A DNA stretch of 64,000 nt from an uncultured Erythrobacter sp. (GTDB lineage: Bacteria; Pseudomonadota; Alphaproteobacteria; Sphingomonadales; Sphingomonadaceae). Location of the stretch: NCBI GenBank assembly GCA_947499095.1, contig CANMMR010000005.1, forward strand, positions 210,298-274,297, given 5' to 3'. The notes under the pieces were generated by a model. The model saw only the letters and a program-made list of their open reading frames with translations, searched no databases and had not been told where the DNA came from. Positions 54,195 through 63,962 of this stretch are shown here, piece by piece. Both the position numbers and the translations under genes were made by a program. How positions within the stretch are numbered: position 1 is the first letter of the stretch; each line of letters starts with the position of its first letter.

Positions 54195-54533
54195 ATGGCC
54201 CGGCTCTTTGCCCGAACTTTCCTGCTGCAGCTCGTCACGCTGTGCACTGCTTTCGGCGTCCTGTGGGCGCCGGTAGCGGAGGCTGCTGAGTGCGGTGAAG
54301 AGCCGGAGGTCGCGTCCCTGCTGGAACAGCACGGCGAGCCTGGAGACGAAAATACCGGACCAGAGAAGCACGGCACATGTGCCCACGGCCACTGTCATCA
54401 CGCATCTCACGCGGTTAACAAATCGGGTGACGACATAAGTTCGATGCCGATTGCCACGCTAGCTACCGGCATAGGCCACGCGGCGCTGAATTCCGGCGTT
54501 ACCGAACTGGCTACGCCTCCTCCTCGAGCCTGA
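54195..54533 (+). CDS. Small exported His/Cys-rich protein upstream of czcC
   Basis: This 112-residue product has a signal peptide (LFARTFLLQLVTLCTAFGVLWAPVAEA). A segment CAHGHCHHASHAV preceded by EKHGT carries metal-binding His and Cys. ATG 54195 is taken as the start. It is likely a periplasmic metal-binding accessory of the czc genes. The assignment rests on context and composition, so it is moderate. Confidence 0.6.
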   Translation: MARLFARTFLLQLVTLCTAFGVLWAPVAEAAECGEEPEVASLLEQHGEPGDENTGPEKHGTCAHGHCHHASHAVNKSGDDISSMPIATLATGIGHAALNSGVTELATPPPRA

Positions 54534-54597
54534 CATTCTTCGCGCATCGGAATTTGCTCCGATGCGGTTCTGAACGTCAGTAGAGGAAATTACCGAA

Positions 54598-55866
54598 ATG
54601 TTCGCCATTTTGAGGCGGAGCGCTCTGATTCCAGGGCTCGCTCTCGCCATGGTCACTGGGCCTGTCTTTGCGCAGGACCCGACCGCCGTGTCGCCTGAAG
54701 TCGTGTCTCTTGAGGATGCGCTCAATCGCTCGGGGATCGCAAGCGGCTCGTCACCCGCCAGCACTAATTCTCGTATCGTAGGTCCCGTTGCCGAAGCCGA
54801 AGCGGCACAGGCGCTGGTCGGCCAGGCGGGCCTGAGACCAAACCCAGAGGTTTCGTTTGAGGTCGAGAATATCGCTGGCAGCGGAGCTTTTTCGGGGCTG
54901 AACGCTACCGAATACACGTTGGCGGTAGGTCAGCGGATCGAGCTGGGAGACAAACGCGCGGCGCGTGTCAGTTCCGCCCAAGCGCAGGCGGATTTGGCGC
55001 AGCTGAAAGCAGATCTCGCCGAAGCCGAATTGGGTTTCCTAGTCCGTCAGCGCTACGTATCCGCAGCAGCTGCAGCTGCCCGGGTCGGACTTGCGCGAGA
55101 CGTGGTGGTCCGCAACGAGGAACTCGCCCGGATCGCAGGCGTGCTTGTTGAAGTTGGCCGCGAGCCGCCGCTAAGGGCATTGCGGGCCGATGCAGCCTTA
55201 GCAGAGGCACGCGCCGAGCTTCAGGCTGCGGAGGCTTCCAGCCTTGCCGCGCGCACCGCCTTGGCTTCTCTTTGGAACGACCAGGCGACCCCGCCGCTCG
55301 TTCAAAGCGAGTTTCCGCAAATCGAGCCGCCAGCATTTGCGCTGACAGCACCTACGGGTTTGCAGTTTGAAATGGCGCAAGCCGAAAGCCGAGCTGCAGA
55401 AGCTGAAATAGTTCGCGAACGCAGCCTGCGCATTCCTGACCCAGTAGTGTCTGCGGGTGTGCGGCGCTTCGAGGAAAGCAACGACAGTGCATTCCTTGTC
55501 GGAGTGTCGGTCCCTTTGCCCTTCATCAACCGCAACCAAGGCAATATCGCTGCCGCCGAAGCCAGACTGCGCGCGGCCAATGCCCGCGAGAGGGTCGCCC
55601 TAGCTGATTTTGAACAGGCAGTGACAAGTGCCCGGGCCCGATATTTTGCGTCGGAAGCCCGAGCTGAAACCCTGGCGACAACATCCCTCCCCCAAGCCGA
55701 AGAGGCCTTGAGGCTCGTCCGCATCGGTTACCGCAATGGTCGTTTCCCGCTGATCGAAGTGTTGAGTGCTGCTGAAGCTCGCGATGCCATCCGCGAGGCA
55801 TTGATCGCCGCGCAGGAAGACCGGGGACAGGCGGCCGCCGAACTCATCAGGCTGGCCGCACAATGA
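54598..55866 (+). CDS. czcC: Outer-membrane channel CzcC (TolC family)
   Basis: This 422-residue protein has a signal peptide (LALAMVTGPVFA) and two TolC-type halves of coiled coils: GLRPNPEVSFEVENIAGSG and LRIPDPVVSAGVRRFEES mark the repeat starts, and IGYRNGRFPLIEVLSAAEAR is the conserved second-half motif. It forms the outer-membrane duct of the CzcCBA Co/Zn/Cd efflux pump. Its stop overlaps czcB by four bases. Confidence 0.9.
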   Translation: MFAILRRSALIPGLALAMVTGPVFAQDPTAVSPEVVSLEDALNRSGIASGSSPASTNSRIVGPVAEAEAAQALVGQAGLRPNPEVSFEVENIAGSGAFSGLNATEYTLAVGQRIELGDKRAARVSSAQAQADLAQLKADLAEAELGFLVRQRYVSAAAAAARVGLARDVVVRNEELARIAGVLVEVGREPPLRALRADAALAEARAELQAAEASSLAARTALASLWNDQATPPLVQSEFPQIEPPAFALTAPTGLQFEMAQAESRAAEAEIVRERSLRIPDPVVSAGVRRFEESNDSAFLVGVSVPLPFINRNQGNIAAAEARLRAANARERVALADFEQAVTSARARYFASEARAETLATTSLPQAEEALRLVRIGYRNGRFPLIEVLSAAEARDAIREALIAAQEDRGQAAAELIRLAAQ

Positions 55867-57044
55867 GGAATCTCCAAATGAACCGCAGAAATCTGGCGAT
55901 TGCCGCCGGGATTATTGTTCTCACTGCAGCGCTGCTGCTGTTCCTGTGGCAGCAAGGTGGAAGCGACGATCACGCTGATGACGATGCACATGCCGCAGAG
56001 GCCGGAGGCGAATCTGATCTTCCCGAAGGGCTCGTTCTGCTCGACGAGGAGCAGATTAGAGCTGCCGATATCGAACTCGCAACGGTGCAGACGGGCGCTG
56101 CAATCGAATTGGTATTCCCAGCTACGGTTGCTGCAAGTCCAACCTCCAGCGCCCGTATCGATGCGCGAGCTTCGGGCGTTGTCCGAAGCGTCGGCAAAAC
56201 GCTTGGCGACTATGTCCAGCAGGGTGAGGCGGTCGCACGGATCGAAAGCGCCGATGCAGCAGCGCTTGCATCACAGCTGAGTGCAGCCCGTGCCAGAGTG
56301 ACCGAGCTGTCGGCTGCCTATGAACGCGAACGACGTCTGTTCGAGGCGAATGTGACCGCGCGGCAAGATTTGGAGGCCGCAAGGGCCAACCTCGATGTCG
56401 CACGCTCCGAACTCAACCGAGCGCAAGCGGCCGTGGCGGCGGCCGGAGTGAGCGGCGATGGCCGTTCGCTCGCCGTCACCAGTCCGCTTTCTGGCCGCGT
56501 TACCGCTGCCCCGATAGTTCTCGGCGCTTTCGTCGATGCCGGCGAGGAGCTCTACCGCGTGGTGAATCCGAACGGCTTGCAGATCGAGGTCGCCCTGCCT
56601 TCAGAGGATGCGTCACGGATCCAGCCTGGCGACGAGGCGGCGTTGATCATGGGGGATGAGCGCGAAATTGGTGCGCGTGTGCGTTCGGTTACGCCGGCGC
56701 TCGATCCCGAAAGTCGTAGTGCTACAGCAGTGCTGAGTCTGACGCGGGCGATACCGGGGCTCCAACCGGGAGCCTTTCTCCAGGCGCGTATTCGTCCTTC
56801 GGGTGAAGTCGACCAGACCCGCATTGCGGTCCCGGAAGACGCTGTTCAAGTCCTTGAAGGCCGGGATGTCGTATTCGTGCGAACGCAGCGCGGCTTCCAG
56901 GCCCGCGAAGTTGAAACCGGTAGCCGGTCCGCCGGCATGGTGACGATCCTCTCCGGTCTCCAGCCTGGCTGGCGAATCGCGTCCGACAATGCCTTCCTCC
57001 TGAAAGCTGAACTCGAGAAGGAGGGTGCAACCCATGGACACTGA
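55863..57044 (+). CDS. czcB: Periplasmic adaptor CzcB (membrane-fusion protein)
   Basis: This 393-residue protein has one N-terminal membrane helix (AIAAGIIVLTAALLLFLW). A His/Asp-rich segment (DDHADDDAHAAEAGG) may bind metal. The membrane-fusion architecture follows (ARASGVVRSVGKTLGDYVQQGEAVARI, ATSPLSGRVTAAPIVLGAFVDAG-like). It connects CzcA and CzcC. ATG 55863 overlaps the preceding stop; ATG 55878 with GAGG upstream is an equal alternative. Confidence 0.9.
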   Translation: MRNLQMNRRNLAIAAGIIVLTAALLLFLWQQGGSDDHADDDAHAAEAGGESDLPEGLVLLDEEQIRAADIELATVQTGAAIELVFPATVAASPTSSARIDARASGVVRSVGKTLGDYVQQGEAVARIESADAAALASQLSAARARVTELSAAYERERRLFEANVTARQDLEAARANLDVARSELNRAQAAVAAAGVSGDGRSLAVTSPLSGRVTAAPIVLGAFVDAGEELYRVVNPNGLQIEVALPSEDASRIQPGDEAALIMGDEREIGARVRSVTPALDPESRSATAVLSLTRAIPGLQPGAFLQARIRPSGEVDQTRIAVPEDAVQVLEGRDVVFVRTQRGFQAREVETGSRSAGMVTILSGLQPGWRIASDNAFLLKAELEKEGATHGH

Positions 57045-60000
57045 TCCAACGGCCGTGCCTTCATCGTATTTGCCAGAAGGGGCTCCACATCGCCACGGTT
57101 TCATCGGAATGATACTTGATGTGGCCGTTCGCTTTCGCTGGGCCATCATCGTTCTGACCGCATTGGCGGCAATCTATGGCGCCTTCAATCTGTTGCGCCT
57201 GCCGATCGATGCGGTGCCGGATATCACGAATACGCAGGTTCAGATCAATACCAGCGCGCCAGCGCTTTCACCCTCACAGGTGGAGACGCAGGTTACCTTC
57301 CCGATTGAGACCGGACTTGCCGGGATCGACGGATTGAAGATGACCCGTTCGATTTCTCGCAATGGCTTCAGCCAAGTCACCGCAATCTTCGAAGAAGACA
57401 CCGACATCTACTTCGCTCGGCAGCAGGTGAACGAGCGCCTGGCGCCGATTGGCGCTTCGCTGCCCGAAGGAGCAGACCCCACGATGGGGCCAATCTCCAC
57501 CGGTCTCGGCGAAGTCCTGATGTATACTATCGAATACGAACATCCTTCCGGGAGGGGTGCTGCGGTCGGCGGACGAATTGGCTGGCAACCGGACGGCAGC
57601 TTCATCACCGAACGCGGTGACCGGCTCGATAGCGAGGTCGCAAAGGCGGCCTACCTGCGCACCGTGCAGGATTGGGTCGTGGCCCCCCTAATGCGTTCGA
57701 TCGATGGTGTTGCGGGTGTCGACTCCATCGGCGGATACGAGAAGCAGTTCCTCGTTCAGCCCGATCCCGCTCGCCTCACCGGCTATGGCCTGTCCTTCGA
57801 TTCCCTGATTGATGCGCTCGAGGCCGCCAATCTGGCAGCAGGGGCTAACTTCGTCGATCGGGCAGATGAAGCCTTGTTGGTCAGAGTTGATGCAAGGCTG
57901 GGCGGCATCGCCGATATCGAGGAAGCCGTCATAGCCACTCGCGAAGGCGTGCCAATCCGGATCGGAGATGTCGCGAACGTCAGTATTGGCGGCGACTTGC
58001 GAACAGGTGCTGCCTCGCTGAACGGCGAGGAAGCCGTGGTCGGCACAGTGCTGATGCGCAGCGGCGAGAATAGCCGCACGGTTTCGGCGCAGGCTGCTGA
58101 ACGACTGGCCGAGGTGCGCGCCTCGCTTCCGGCGGGGGTAGTTGCTGAGATCGTCTACAATCGCTCTTCGCTGGTAGATGCGACAATTGCCACAGTAGAG
58201 AAAAACCTCGTCGAAGGTGCGCTCCTCGTAATCGCGGTCCTGTTTCTCATGCTCGGAAATATCCGTGCAGCTATTATCGCAGCGCTGGTCATCCCGATCT
58301 CCATGCTCATGGCCGCGATCGGGATGAACCGTCTCGGAGTTTCAGGCAATCTGATGAGCCTCGGCGCTCTGGATTTCGGTCTTATTGTCGACGGTGCGGT
58401 GATCATTGTCGAAAACAGCGTTGCTAGGCTGGCTGCCCGCCAGCACCGCGAAGGCAGGCTACTGAGTTTAGGCGAGCGTCTCACCGAAACGCGGCTTGCT
58501 GCGCAGGAGATGATCAAGCCCACCGTCTACGGCCAAGCTATCATTCTCCTCGTCTACGCTCCGCTGCTCACCTTTACCGGGGTAGAGGGCAAGACCTTTT
58601 CGCCGATGGCTATCACGGTCATGCTCGCCTTGGCCTCTGCTTTCGTTCTGTCGCTGACCTTCGTGCCGGCAATGATCGCGGTGCTCCTCAATAAGAAACT
58701 GACTGAAAAGGAGGTGAAGCCGGTCCGCTTGGCGAAAGAGCGCTACGGCCCGGCAGTGCGTAAAGCCATCGCCCGACCCTGGCCGGTTATCGGCACAGGC
58801 GTGGGCATCTTCGCTGTAGCGGTCTTTGTGTTCGGTTTTCTCGGTAGCGAGTTCACACCGCAACTCGACGAGCGGGACATTGCCGTGCAGTCGCTGCGTA
58901 TTCCATCAACCTCGCTCGAACGATCCGTTGCCATGCAGCGGAGGGTCGAAGACAGATTGGAAGAATTCCCGCAAGTCGAGCTGGTTTTTTCGCGAACCGG
59001 GACGGCCGAGGTCGCCAGTGATCCGATGCCGCCCAACGCTTCGGACGCGTATGTCATACTCAAGCCAAGGGCAGAATGGCCAGATCCGGATTTGCCGAAA
59101 GATGAGCTCGTCGCGCAGATGGAAGAGGGGCTTAGCGGTCTCATCGGCAATCTTTACGAGTTCAGCCAACCCATCGAGCTGCGTTTCAACGAGCTCATCG
59201 CGGGGGTTCGCGGAGATGTTGCCGTCAAGCTTTACGGGGATGACCTCACAGCGTTGACCGATTCTGCCGGGGACGTTGCGCGAATTCTACGCGGGATCGA
59301 AGGTGCGGCTGACGTGAAAGTTCAGCAGGTGACCGGCTTCCCGACGCTCGACATAGTCTTCGATCGTCCGACCATTGCTCGATATGGACTGACGGTCGAA
59401 GACGTGGCGCAATCGGTGGCGATCGCCCTTGGCGGTCGACCTGCCGGGTTGGTTTTCGAGGGTGATCGGCGGTTTGAGGTTGTCGTGCGCCTCGAGGACG
59501 CCGCGCGTGACAATTTCGACCAGCTTGGAGCGCTTCCGATCGTCCTTGAGAACGGAGTGACGGTTCCGTTACGGACGCTGGCTGATTTCGAGGTTGTCGA
59601 CGGCCTTGCAGAAGTCCGTCGCGAGCAGGGGCGCAGGCTCGTGATCGTCTCGGCCAATGTGCGCGAACGCGATCTCGGATCATTCGTCGAAGAAGCCCAA
59701 GCAGGTGTTGCTGCCGAGGTTGATTTGCCGCCAGCATCCTACATCGAATGGGGCGGCCAGTATCAAAATCTCCAGGAAGCTCAGGCTCGTTTGGCAATCG
59801 TGGTGCCTATTTGCTTCGCAGTAGTTCTCCTCCTGCTTTACATGGCACTTGGAGGTTGGGTGCCTGCACTCGCCGTGTTTAGCGCCATCCCATTGGCCTT
59901 GGCGGGCGGCGTATTTGCTCTGGCCTTGCGAGGGATGCCTTTCTCGGTTTCCGCCGCGGTGGGCTTCATCGCGCTTTCCGGAGTGGCAGTGCTCAATGGG

Positions 60001-60363
60001 CTCGTGATGATGACAGCCATTCGGCAGCGTCTCGAAGACAAGATGGAGATCGACGAAGCTATTGCGGATGGTGCGCTCGCGCGGCTGCGCCCAGTCTTGA
60101 TGACAGCTCTGGTAGCTTCCCTTGGGTTCGTCCCGATGGCGATCGCAACGGGAACTGGCGCGGAGGTGCAGCGTCCTTTGGCAACGGTCGTGATTGGCGG
60201 ACTAGTGACGGCAACAGCGCTGACCTTGTTCGTCTTGCCAGCGATTGCGCGGCTCGTTCTGCATCGATCTGACGACGAGCGTGGTTGGCGCGAGAAGTGG
60301 TGGGACCGACTGCGGCGCAACGTGACGCGCGAAGAACAGCGCGAGCTAACCGACATCGCATGA
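57034..60363 (+). CDS. czcA: RND heavy-metal efflux pump CzcA
   Basis: This 1109-residue inner-membrane pump has the RND layout of twelve membrane spans and two large periplasmic loops. Motifs include LRLPIDAVPDITNTQVQINT near residue 45, SLGALDFGLIVDGAVIIVEN in the fourth span region (the D..D proton-path residues of HME-RND), and YIEWGGQYQNLQEAQARL near 905. It exports divalent cations (probably Co, Zn or Cd). AAGGAGG precedes ATG 57034, so the GTG nine bases earlier is not needed. Confidence 0.95.
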   Translation: MDTDPTAVPSSYLPEGAPHRHGFIGMILDVAVRFRWAIIVLTALAAIYGAFNLLRLPIDAVPDITNTQVQINTSAPALSPSQVETQVTFPIETGLAGIDGLKMTRSISRNGFSQVTAIFEEDTDIYFARQQVNERLAPIGASLPEGADPTMGPISTGLGEVLMYTIEYEHPSGRGAAVGGRIGWQPDGSFITERGDRLDSEVAKAAYLRTVQDWVVAPLMRSIDGVAGVDSIGGYEKQFLVQPDPARLTGYGLSFDSLIDALEAANLAAGANFVDRADEALLVRVDARLGGIADIEEAVIATREGVPIRIGDVANVSIGGDLRTGAASLNGEEAVVGTVLMRSGENSRTVSAQAAERLAEVRASLPAGVVAEIVYNRSSLVDATIATVEKNLVEGALLVIAVLFLMLGNIRAAIIAALVIPISMLMAAIGMNRLGVSGNLMSLGALDFGLIVDGAVIIVENSVARLAARQHREGRLLSLGERLTETRLAAQEMIKPTVYGQAIILLVYAPLLTFTGVEGKTFSPMAITVMLALASAFVLSLTFVPAMIAVLLNKKLTEKEVKPVRLAKERYGPAVRKAIARPWPVIGTGVGIFAVAVFVFGFLGSEFTPQLDERDIAVQSLRIPSTSLERSVAMQRRVEDRLEEFPQVELVFSRTGTAEVASDPMPPNASDAYVILKPRAEWPDPDLPKDELVAQMEEGLSGLIGNLYEFSQPIELRFNELIAGVRGDVAVKLYGDDLTALTDSAGDVARILRGIEGAADVKVQQVTGFPTLDIVFDRPTIARYGLTVEDVAQSVAIALGGRPAGLVFEGDRRFEVVVRLEDAARDNFDQLGALPIVLENGVTVPLRTLADFEVVDGLAEVRREQGRRLVIVSANVRERDLGSFVEEAQAGVAAEVDLPPASYIEWGGQYQNLQEAQARLAIVVPICFAVVLLLLYMALGGWVPALAVFSAIPLALAGGVFALALRGMPFSVSAAVGFIALSGVAVLNGLVMMTAIRQRLEDKMEIDEAIADGALARLRPVLMTALVASLGFVPMAIATGTGAEVQRPLATVVIGGLVTATALTLFVLPAIARLVLHRSDDERGWREKWWDRLRRNVTREEQRELTDIA

Positions 60364-60420
60364 GGGAGAACTGGAGGTTGGAACTCCCAAGACCGGAACA
60401 CGAACTGAAGGGAGCGCCCG

Positions 60421-61059
60421 ATGAGCGGTGATGACAACATCAACCCTGACACCCCGGAGAAGCGAAAGACGCTCTGGATCGTCCTCTGGCTTAATGTAGC
60501 GATTGCGATAGGCTTTTTCGCTGTCGGCTATTTTGCCGATTCCAACGCGCTGCTTGCCAACGGGCTGGATAACTCTTCGGATGCGTTCGTCTACGTTCTC
60601 AGTCTCCTTGCCCTTACGAGGTCGCGGAAGTGGAAGCGCGGTGCCGCACGGTTCTCCGGCATCATGCTGATGGTGTTTGCGGCCGGTGTGGTCGCCGATG
60701 CTATCCGGCGCTTTCTGGAAGGATCTGATCCCGGAGGCATCATGATGATGGCCATGGCTGCCGTGGCGGCAGTAGTGAATCTCATTTGCCTGCGACTACT
60801 GCAGAAACTGAATGGGAAAGGTGTCAATCTGCGGGCCGCGACGACGTTCAGTTTCAATGACTTCATTTCCAACGGCGGGATCATTGTAGCCGGAATCGTG
60901 GTGATGCTGACCGGCGCAAACTGGCCTGATTTGCTGGTTGGGATCGCAGTTGCCGGCATCGCGCTCTACGGCGGCGTTGATATCCTCCGGGACGCACACA
61001 GGGATGTCCATGACCAGAAGAACACCAGGCACCAGACAGGCGACGGGATCAGCGGATGA
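60421..61059 (+). CDS. CDF family cation transporter (CzcD-like)
   Basis: This 212-residue membrane protein has about five or six spans (LWLNVAIAIGFFAVGYFADS, FSGIMLMVFAAGVVADAI, MMMAMAAVAAVVNLICLRLL, GGIIVAGIVVMLTGANWPDLL). The CDF motifs are LLANGLDNSSDAFVY and FNDFISNGGIIVAG; the typical His/Asp metal ligands of the second are partly replaced (F and N). It lacks the long C-terminal cytoplasmic domain. It may export divalent metal as a partner of the adjoining ATPase. Confidence 0.82.
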   Translation: MSGDDNINPDTPEKRKTLWIVLWLNVAIAIGFFAVGYFADSNALLANGLDNSSDAFVYVLSLLALTRSRKWKRGAARFSGIMLMVFAAGVVADAIRRFLEGSDPGGIMMMAMAAVAAVVNLICLRLLQKLNGKGVNLRAATTFSFNDFISNGGIIVAGIVVMLTGANWPDLLVGIAVAGIALYGGVDILRDAHRDVHDQKNTRHQTGDGISG

Positions 61060-61213
61060 ACGTCTCGCTTGACCACCCTGGCCAAAAGACTCCGGTGGAC
61101 GCAGGTCAGTTTGCATCCGGAGACACGGTCCCGCTTGCTCCCAAGCTCAACTCAGTTCGGCCATCGCGCGAGCGGTCCCTGCCGAACCATAAATCAGGAA
61201 GGGGACGGCCGTG

Positions 61214-63205
61214 ATGGCGGATCCAAAAGATAGTGCTACCGCGTCGAGCAATCACGACCATAGTCATGGCGGGATATTTGGCGAACGCTCGGAGTTGATC
61301 TTTGCGATCCTGTCGGGTGCATTCCTCGCTGCCGGGTTCGCAGTAGACATTCTGGCCGAAAATGCAGCCGAGTGGCTGCCCCTTGCAGGCTATCTAGCAG
61401 CCTATTTCTTCGGTGGTTTCTATACGCTCAAGGAGGCCATCGACAACGCGCGTGCGCGTACATTCAAGATCGACTCTCTGATGCTCGTTGCGGCGACCGG
61501 CGCGGCGATTCTCGGGGAGTTTGCAGAAGGTGCGCTGCTTCTCTTTCTCTTCAGTATCGGTCACGCGCTTGAAAATTTTGCCATGGGCCGGGCGAAGCGC
61601 GCCATCGATGCTTTGGCGGAATTAGCACCAGATACGGCTACGGTTCTACGCGGAGATGCCCAAGTCACGGTGCCGGTTGAGGAGCTGAAAGTCGGAGACA
61701 CGGTCCTTGTCAGGCCGAACGAACGTCTGCCTGCTGACGGGTTTATCGTTGTAGGGGAATCTGCAATCAATCAGGCTCCGATCACGGGCGAAAGCATACC
61801 GGTTGATAAACGCCCGGTTCCCGACGCAGCGATTGCCCGGCAGAGCATTGCCGCTATCTCATCATCTTCGCGAGCTTTTGCGGGGACAATTAACGGCAGC
61901 GGTGCGCTGCGCATCGAAGTTACCAAGAAGGCGAACGACAGCACGCTCAGCAAGGTGGCTGAACTCGTGGCAGCAGCCGAGACCGAGCGTTCCCCAACGC
62001 AGCGCATGACAGACAAATTCGAGCGCATATTCGTGCCGCTCGTGCTTGCGCTGGCAGTGCTGCTACTGTTCGCGCCGCTAGTCATAGACGAAACCTTCGG
62101 TGAAAGCTTCTACCGGTCGATGGCCGTGCTCGTGGCAGCCAGTCCCTGCGCCTTGGCAATAGCCACGCCTAGTGCTGTCCTTTCAGGGGTTGCACGGGCC
62201 GCACGCGGCGGTGTGCTCATTAAAGGAGGTGCAGCGCTCGAAGACCTTGGCACCCTCAAGGCGATGGCGTTCGATAAGACCGGAACGCTCACCGAGGGCG
62301 AGCCGCGGGTAACCGAGGTAATCCCGACCGACGGTGCCGACGAGACGGAGCTTCTATCCGTAGCAGTTGCAGTGGAGAGATTGAGCGATCATCCTCTCGC
62401 TCAGGCCGTCGTGCGCGATGGAGTGGATAGGCTCGGCGACACCGACATTCCGGAAGCGTCTGACCTCAAGAGCCTGACGGGTAGAGGTGTGACTGCTAGG
62501 CTTGGCGACGAGGCCGTCTGGATCGGCAAGGCTGAGATGTTCGGTGTTGATGGGACGGCGCCCCTAAGCGACGCATCGGCTGAAGCGATCTCTGCTTTAC
62601 GCCAGCAGGGTCGCACCACGATGGTTGTCCGACGCGGACAACGTGACCTGGGTGTCATCGGCATGATGGACACCGCTCGCGAGGGCGCGAGGGAAGCTCT
62701 TGCCGAACTGCGCGCACTGGGTATCGAGCGAATGCTGATGATTTCCGGAGACCACGCCAATGTTGCTGCGGCGATAGGCAAGGAAGTCGGTCTTGATGAA
62801 GCACGTGGCGATCTCATGCCGCAAGACAAGGTTGATACTATCGATGCGCTCAGCCGCAAGGCGAAAGTCGCCATGGTGGGCGACGGTGTAAACGATGCGC
62901 CCGCAATGGCGAAGGCGACAGTCGGGATCGCCATGGGTGCGGCAGGATCTGATGTCGCGCTCGAAACGGCAGATGTGGCACTGATGGCAGACGACCTGCG
63001 CCACTTGCCTTTCGTGGTGGGGCTTTCGCGAAAATCCCGCTCGATCATTAGGCAGAACGTATACGTCAGTTTGGGAGTAGTCGCTATCCTGGTCCCTGCG
63101 ACCATACTCGGTCTAGGCATCGGTCCGGCTGTGATCATGCACGAAGGATCGACCCTGCTCGTAGTATTCAACGCGCTTCGACTACTCGGATATCGCGACG
63201 TCTGA
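61214..63205 (+). CDS. P1B-4-type heavy-metal ATPase (SPC/HEGST)
   Basis: This 663-residue P-type ATPase has a short His-rich start (NHDHSHGG) and no HMA domain. Core motifs are ITGESIPVDK, SPCALAIATPSA in the metal-binding span, DKTGTLTEGEP (phosphorylation), MVGDGVNDAPAM, and HEGSTLLVVFNALRLLGY in the last span. SPC and HEGST mark the P1B-4 group (CoaT/CtpD), which exports Co(II), Fe(II) or Zn(II). ATG 61214 is chosen over a GTG three bases earlier. It closes the metal cluster. Confidence 0.9.
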   Translation: MADPKDSATASSNHDHSHGGIFGERSELIFAILSGAFLAAGFAVDILAENAAEWLPLAGYLAAYFFGGFYTLKEAIDNARARTFKIDSLMLVAATGAAILGEFAEGALLLFLFSIGHALENFAMGRAKRAIDALAELAPDTATVLRGDAQVTVPVEELKVGDTVLVRPNERLPADGFIVVGESAINQAPITGESIPVDKRPVPDAAIARQSIAAISSSSRAFAGTINGSGALRIEVTKKANDSTLSKVAELVAAAETERSPTQRMTDKFERIFVPLVLALAVLLLFAPLVIDETFGESFYRSMAVLVAASPCALAIATPSAVLSGVARAARGGVLIKGGAALEDLGTLKAMAFDKTGTLTEGEPRVTEVIPTDGADETELLSVAVAVERLSDHPLAQAVVRDGVDRLGDTDIPEASDLKSLTGRGVTARLGDEAVWIGKAEMFGVDGTAPLSDASAEAISALRQQGRTTMVVRRGQRDLGVIGMMDTAREGAREALAELRALGIERMLMISGDHANVAAAIGKEVGLDEARGDLMPQDKVDTIDALSRKAKVAMVGDGVNDAPAMAKATVGIAMGAAGSDVALETADVALMADDLRHLPFVVGLSRKSRSIIRQNVYVSLGVVAILVPATILGLGIGPAVIMHEGSTLLVVFNALRLLGYRDV

Positions 63206-63296
63206 CCCTGCCGCCGGCCTGTTATCAGACACGCAGCGAGTTTACGCCGAAGTTTCTGCTTACACCTCGCCATGTGTTTGTGCGAAAGACAGTCAC

Positions 63297-63962
63297 ATGC
63301 CGTCCGTTAATCCTACGATCCTCAAGTGGGCGCGCGAAAGCGCGGGACTCTCCCTTGAGGAAGCGGCGGGTAAGGTCGGTATTAGGGGTGCGCGCGGCAT
63401 TTCGGGCGAGGATCGCCTGCTTGCGTTGGAATCCGACGAGGGCGAGGTATCGCGCCCGGTCCTGCTTAAGATGGCAAAGGTTTACCGACGCCCGCTGGTT
63501 TCGTTCTATCTGGACAAGCCACCCGTGCGGGGAGACCGCGGCGAAGACTTTCGGACGCTACCAGACCAGCACACCGCAGGCGAACCGCTGGTAGATGCCT
63601 TGGTCCGCGATATCCGAGCCCGGCAAACGATGGTGCGGGCTGTTCTGGTTGAGGAGGAGGAAGCGCAGCCGCTTGCCTTTGTTGGCTCGATGTCGCGCAA
63701 CGATGGCGTCGGCGCGGTCCTGGATTCGATCCGCAGGACGCTTGGATTGGACCTTGCCGCGTTCCGTGCGCAGGGCTCCGCCGAGGCTGGCTTTAGCATG
63801 CTCCGACGGCAGGTAGAAATGGCAGGCGTCTATGTCCTGCTGATTGGCAATTTAGGAAGCCACCATTCCGCCATCGACGTTGATGCGTTCCGAGGCTTCG
63901 CTCTGGCTGATCCTATCGCGCCCTGTCCGTCGTCACAACATTTGGCACAACTCGCGGCGTAG
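63297..63962 (+). pseudogene. HTH / ImmA-IrrE-type regulator gene, 3'-truncated
   Basis: The first about 85 residues are an XRE-like HTH region (LKWARESAGLSLEEAAGKVGI). The start of an ImmA/IrrE-associated linker follows (LVSFYLDKPPVRGDRGEDFRTLPDQH, ARQTMVRAVLVEEEEAQPL, VYVLLIGNLGSHHSAIDVDAFRGFALADPIAP). The metallopeptidase part with HExxH is missing. After ADPIAP the protein changes to CPSSQHLAQLAA and stops, so a foreign sequence or frameshift begins near 63920. The neighbouring 80 bases to the window end give no family. It is probably a remnant of another mobile element. Confidence 0.7.
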
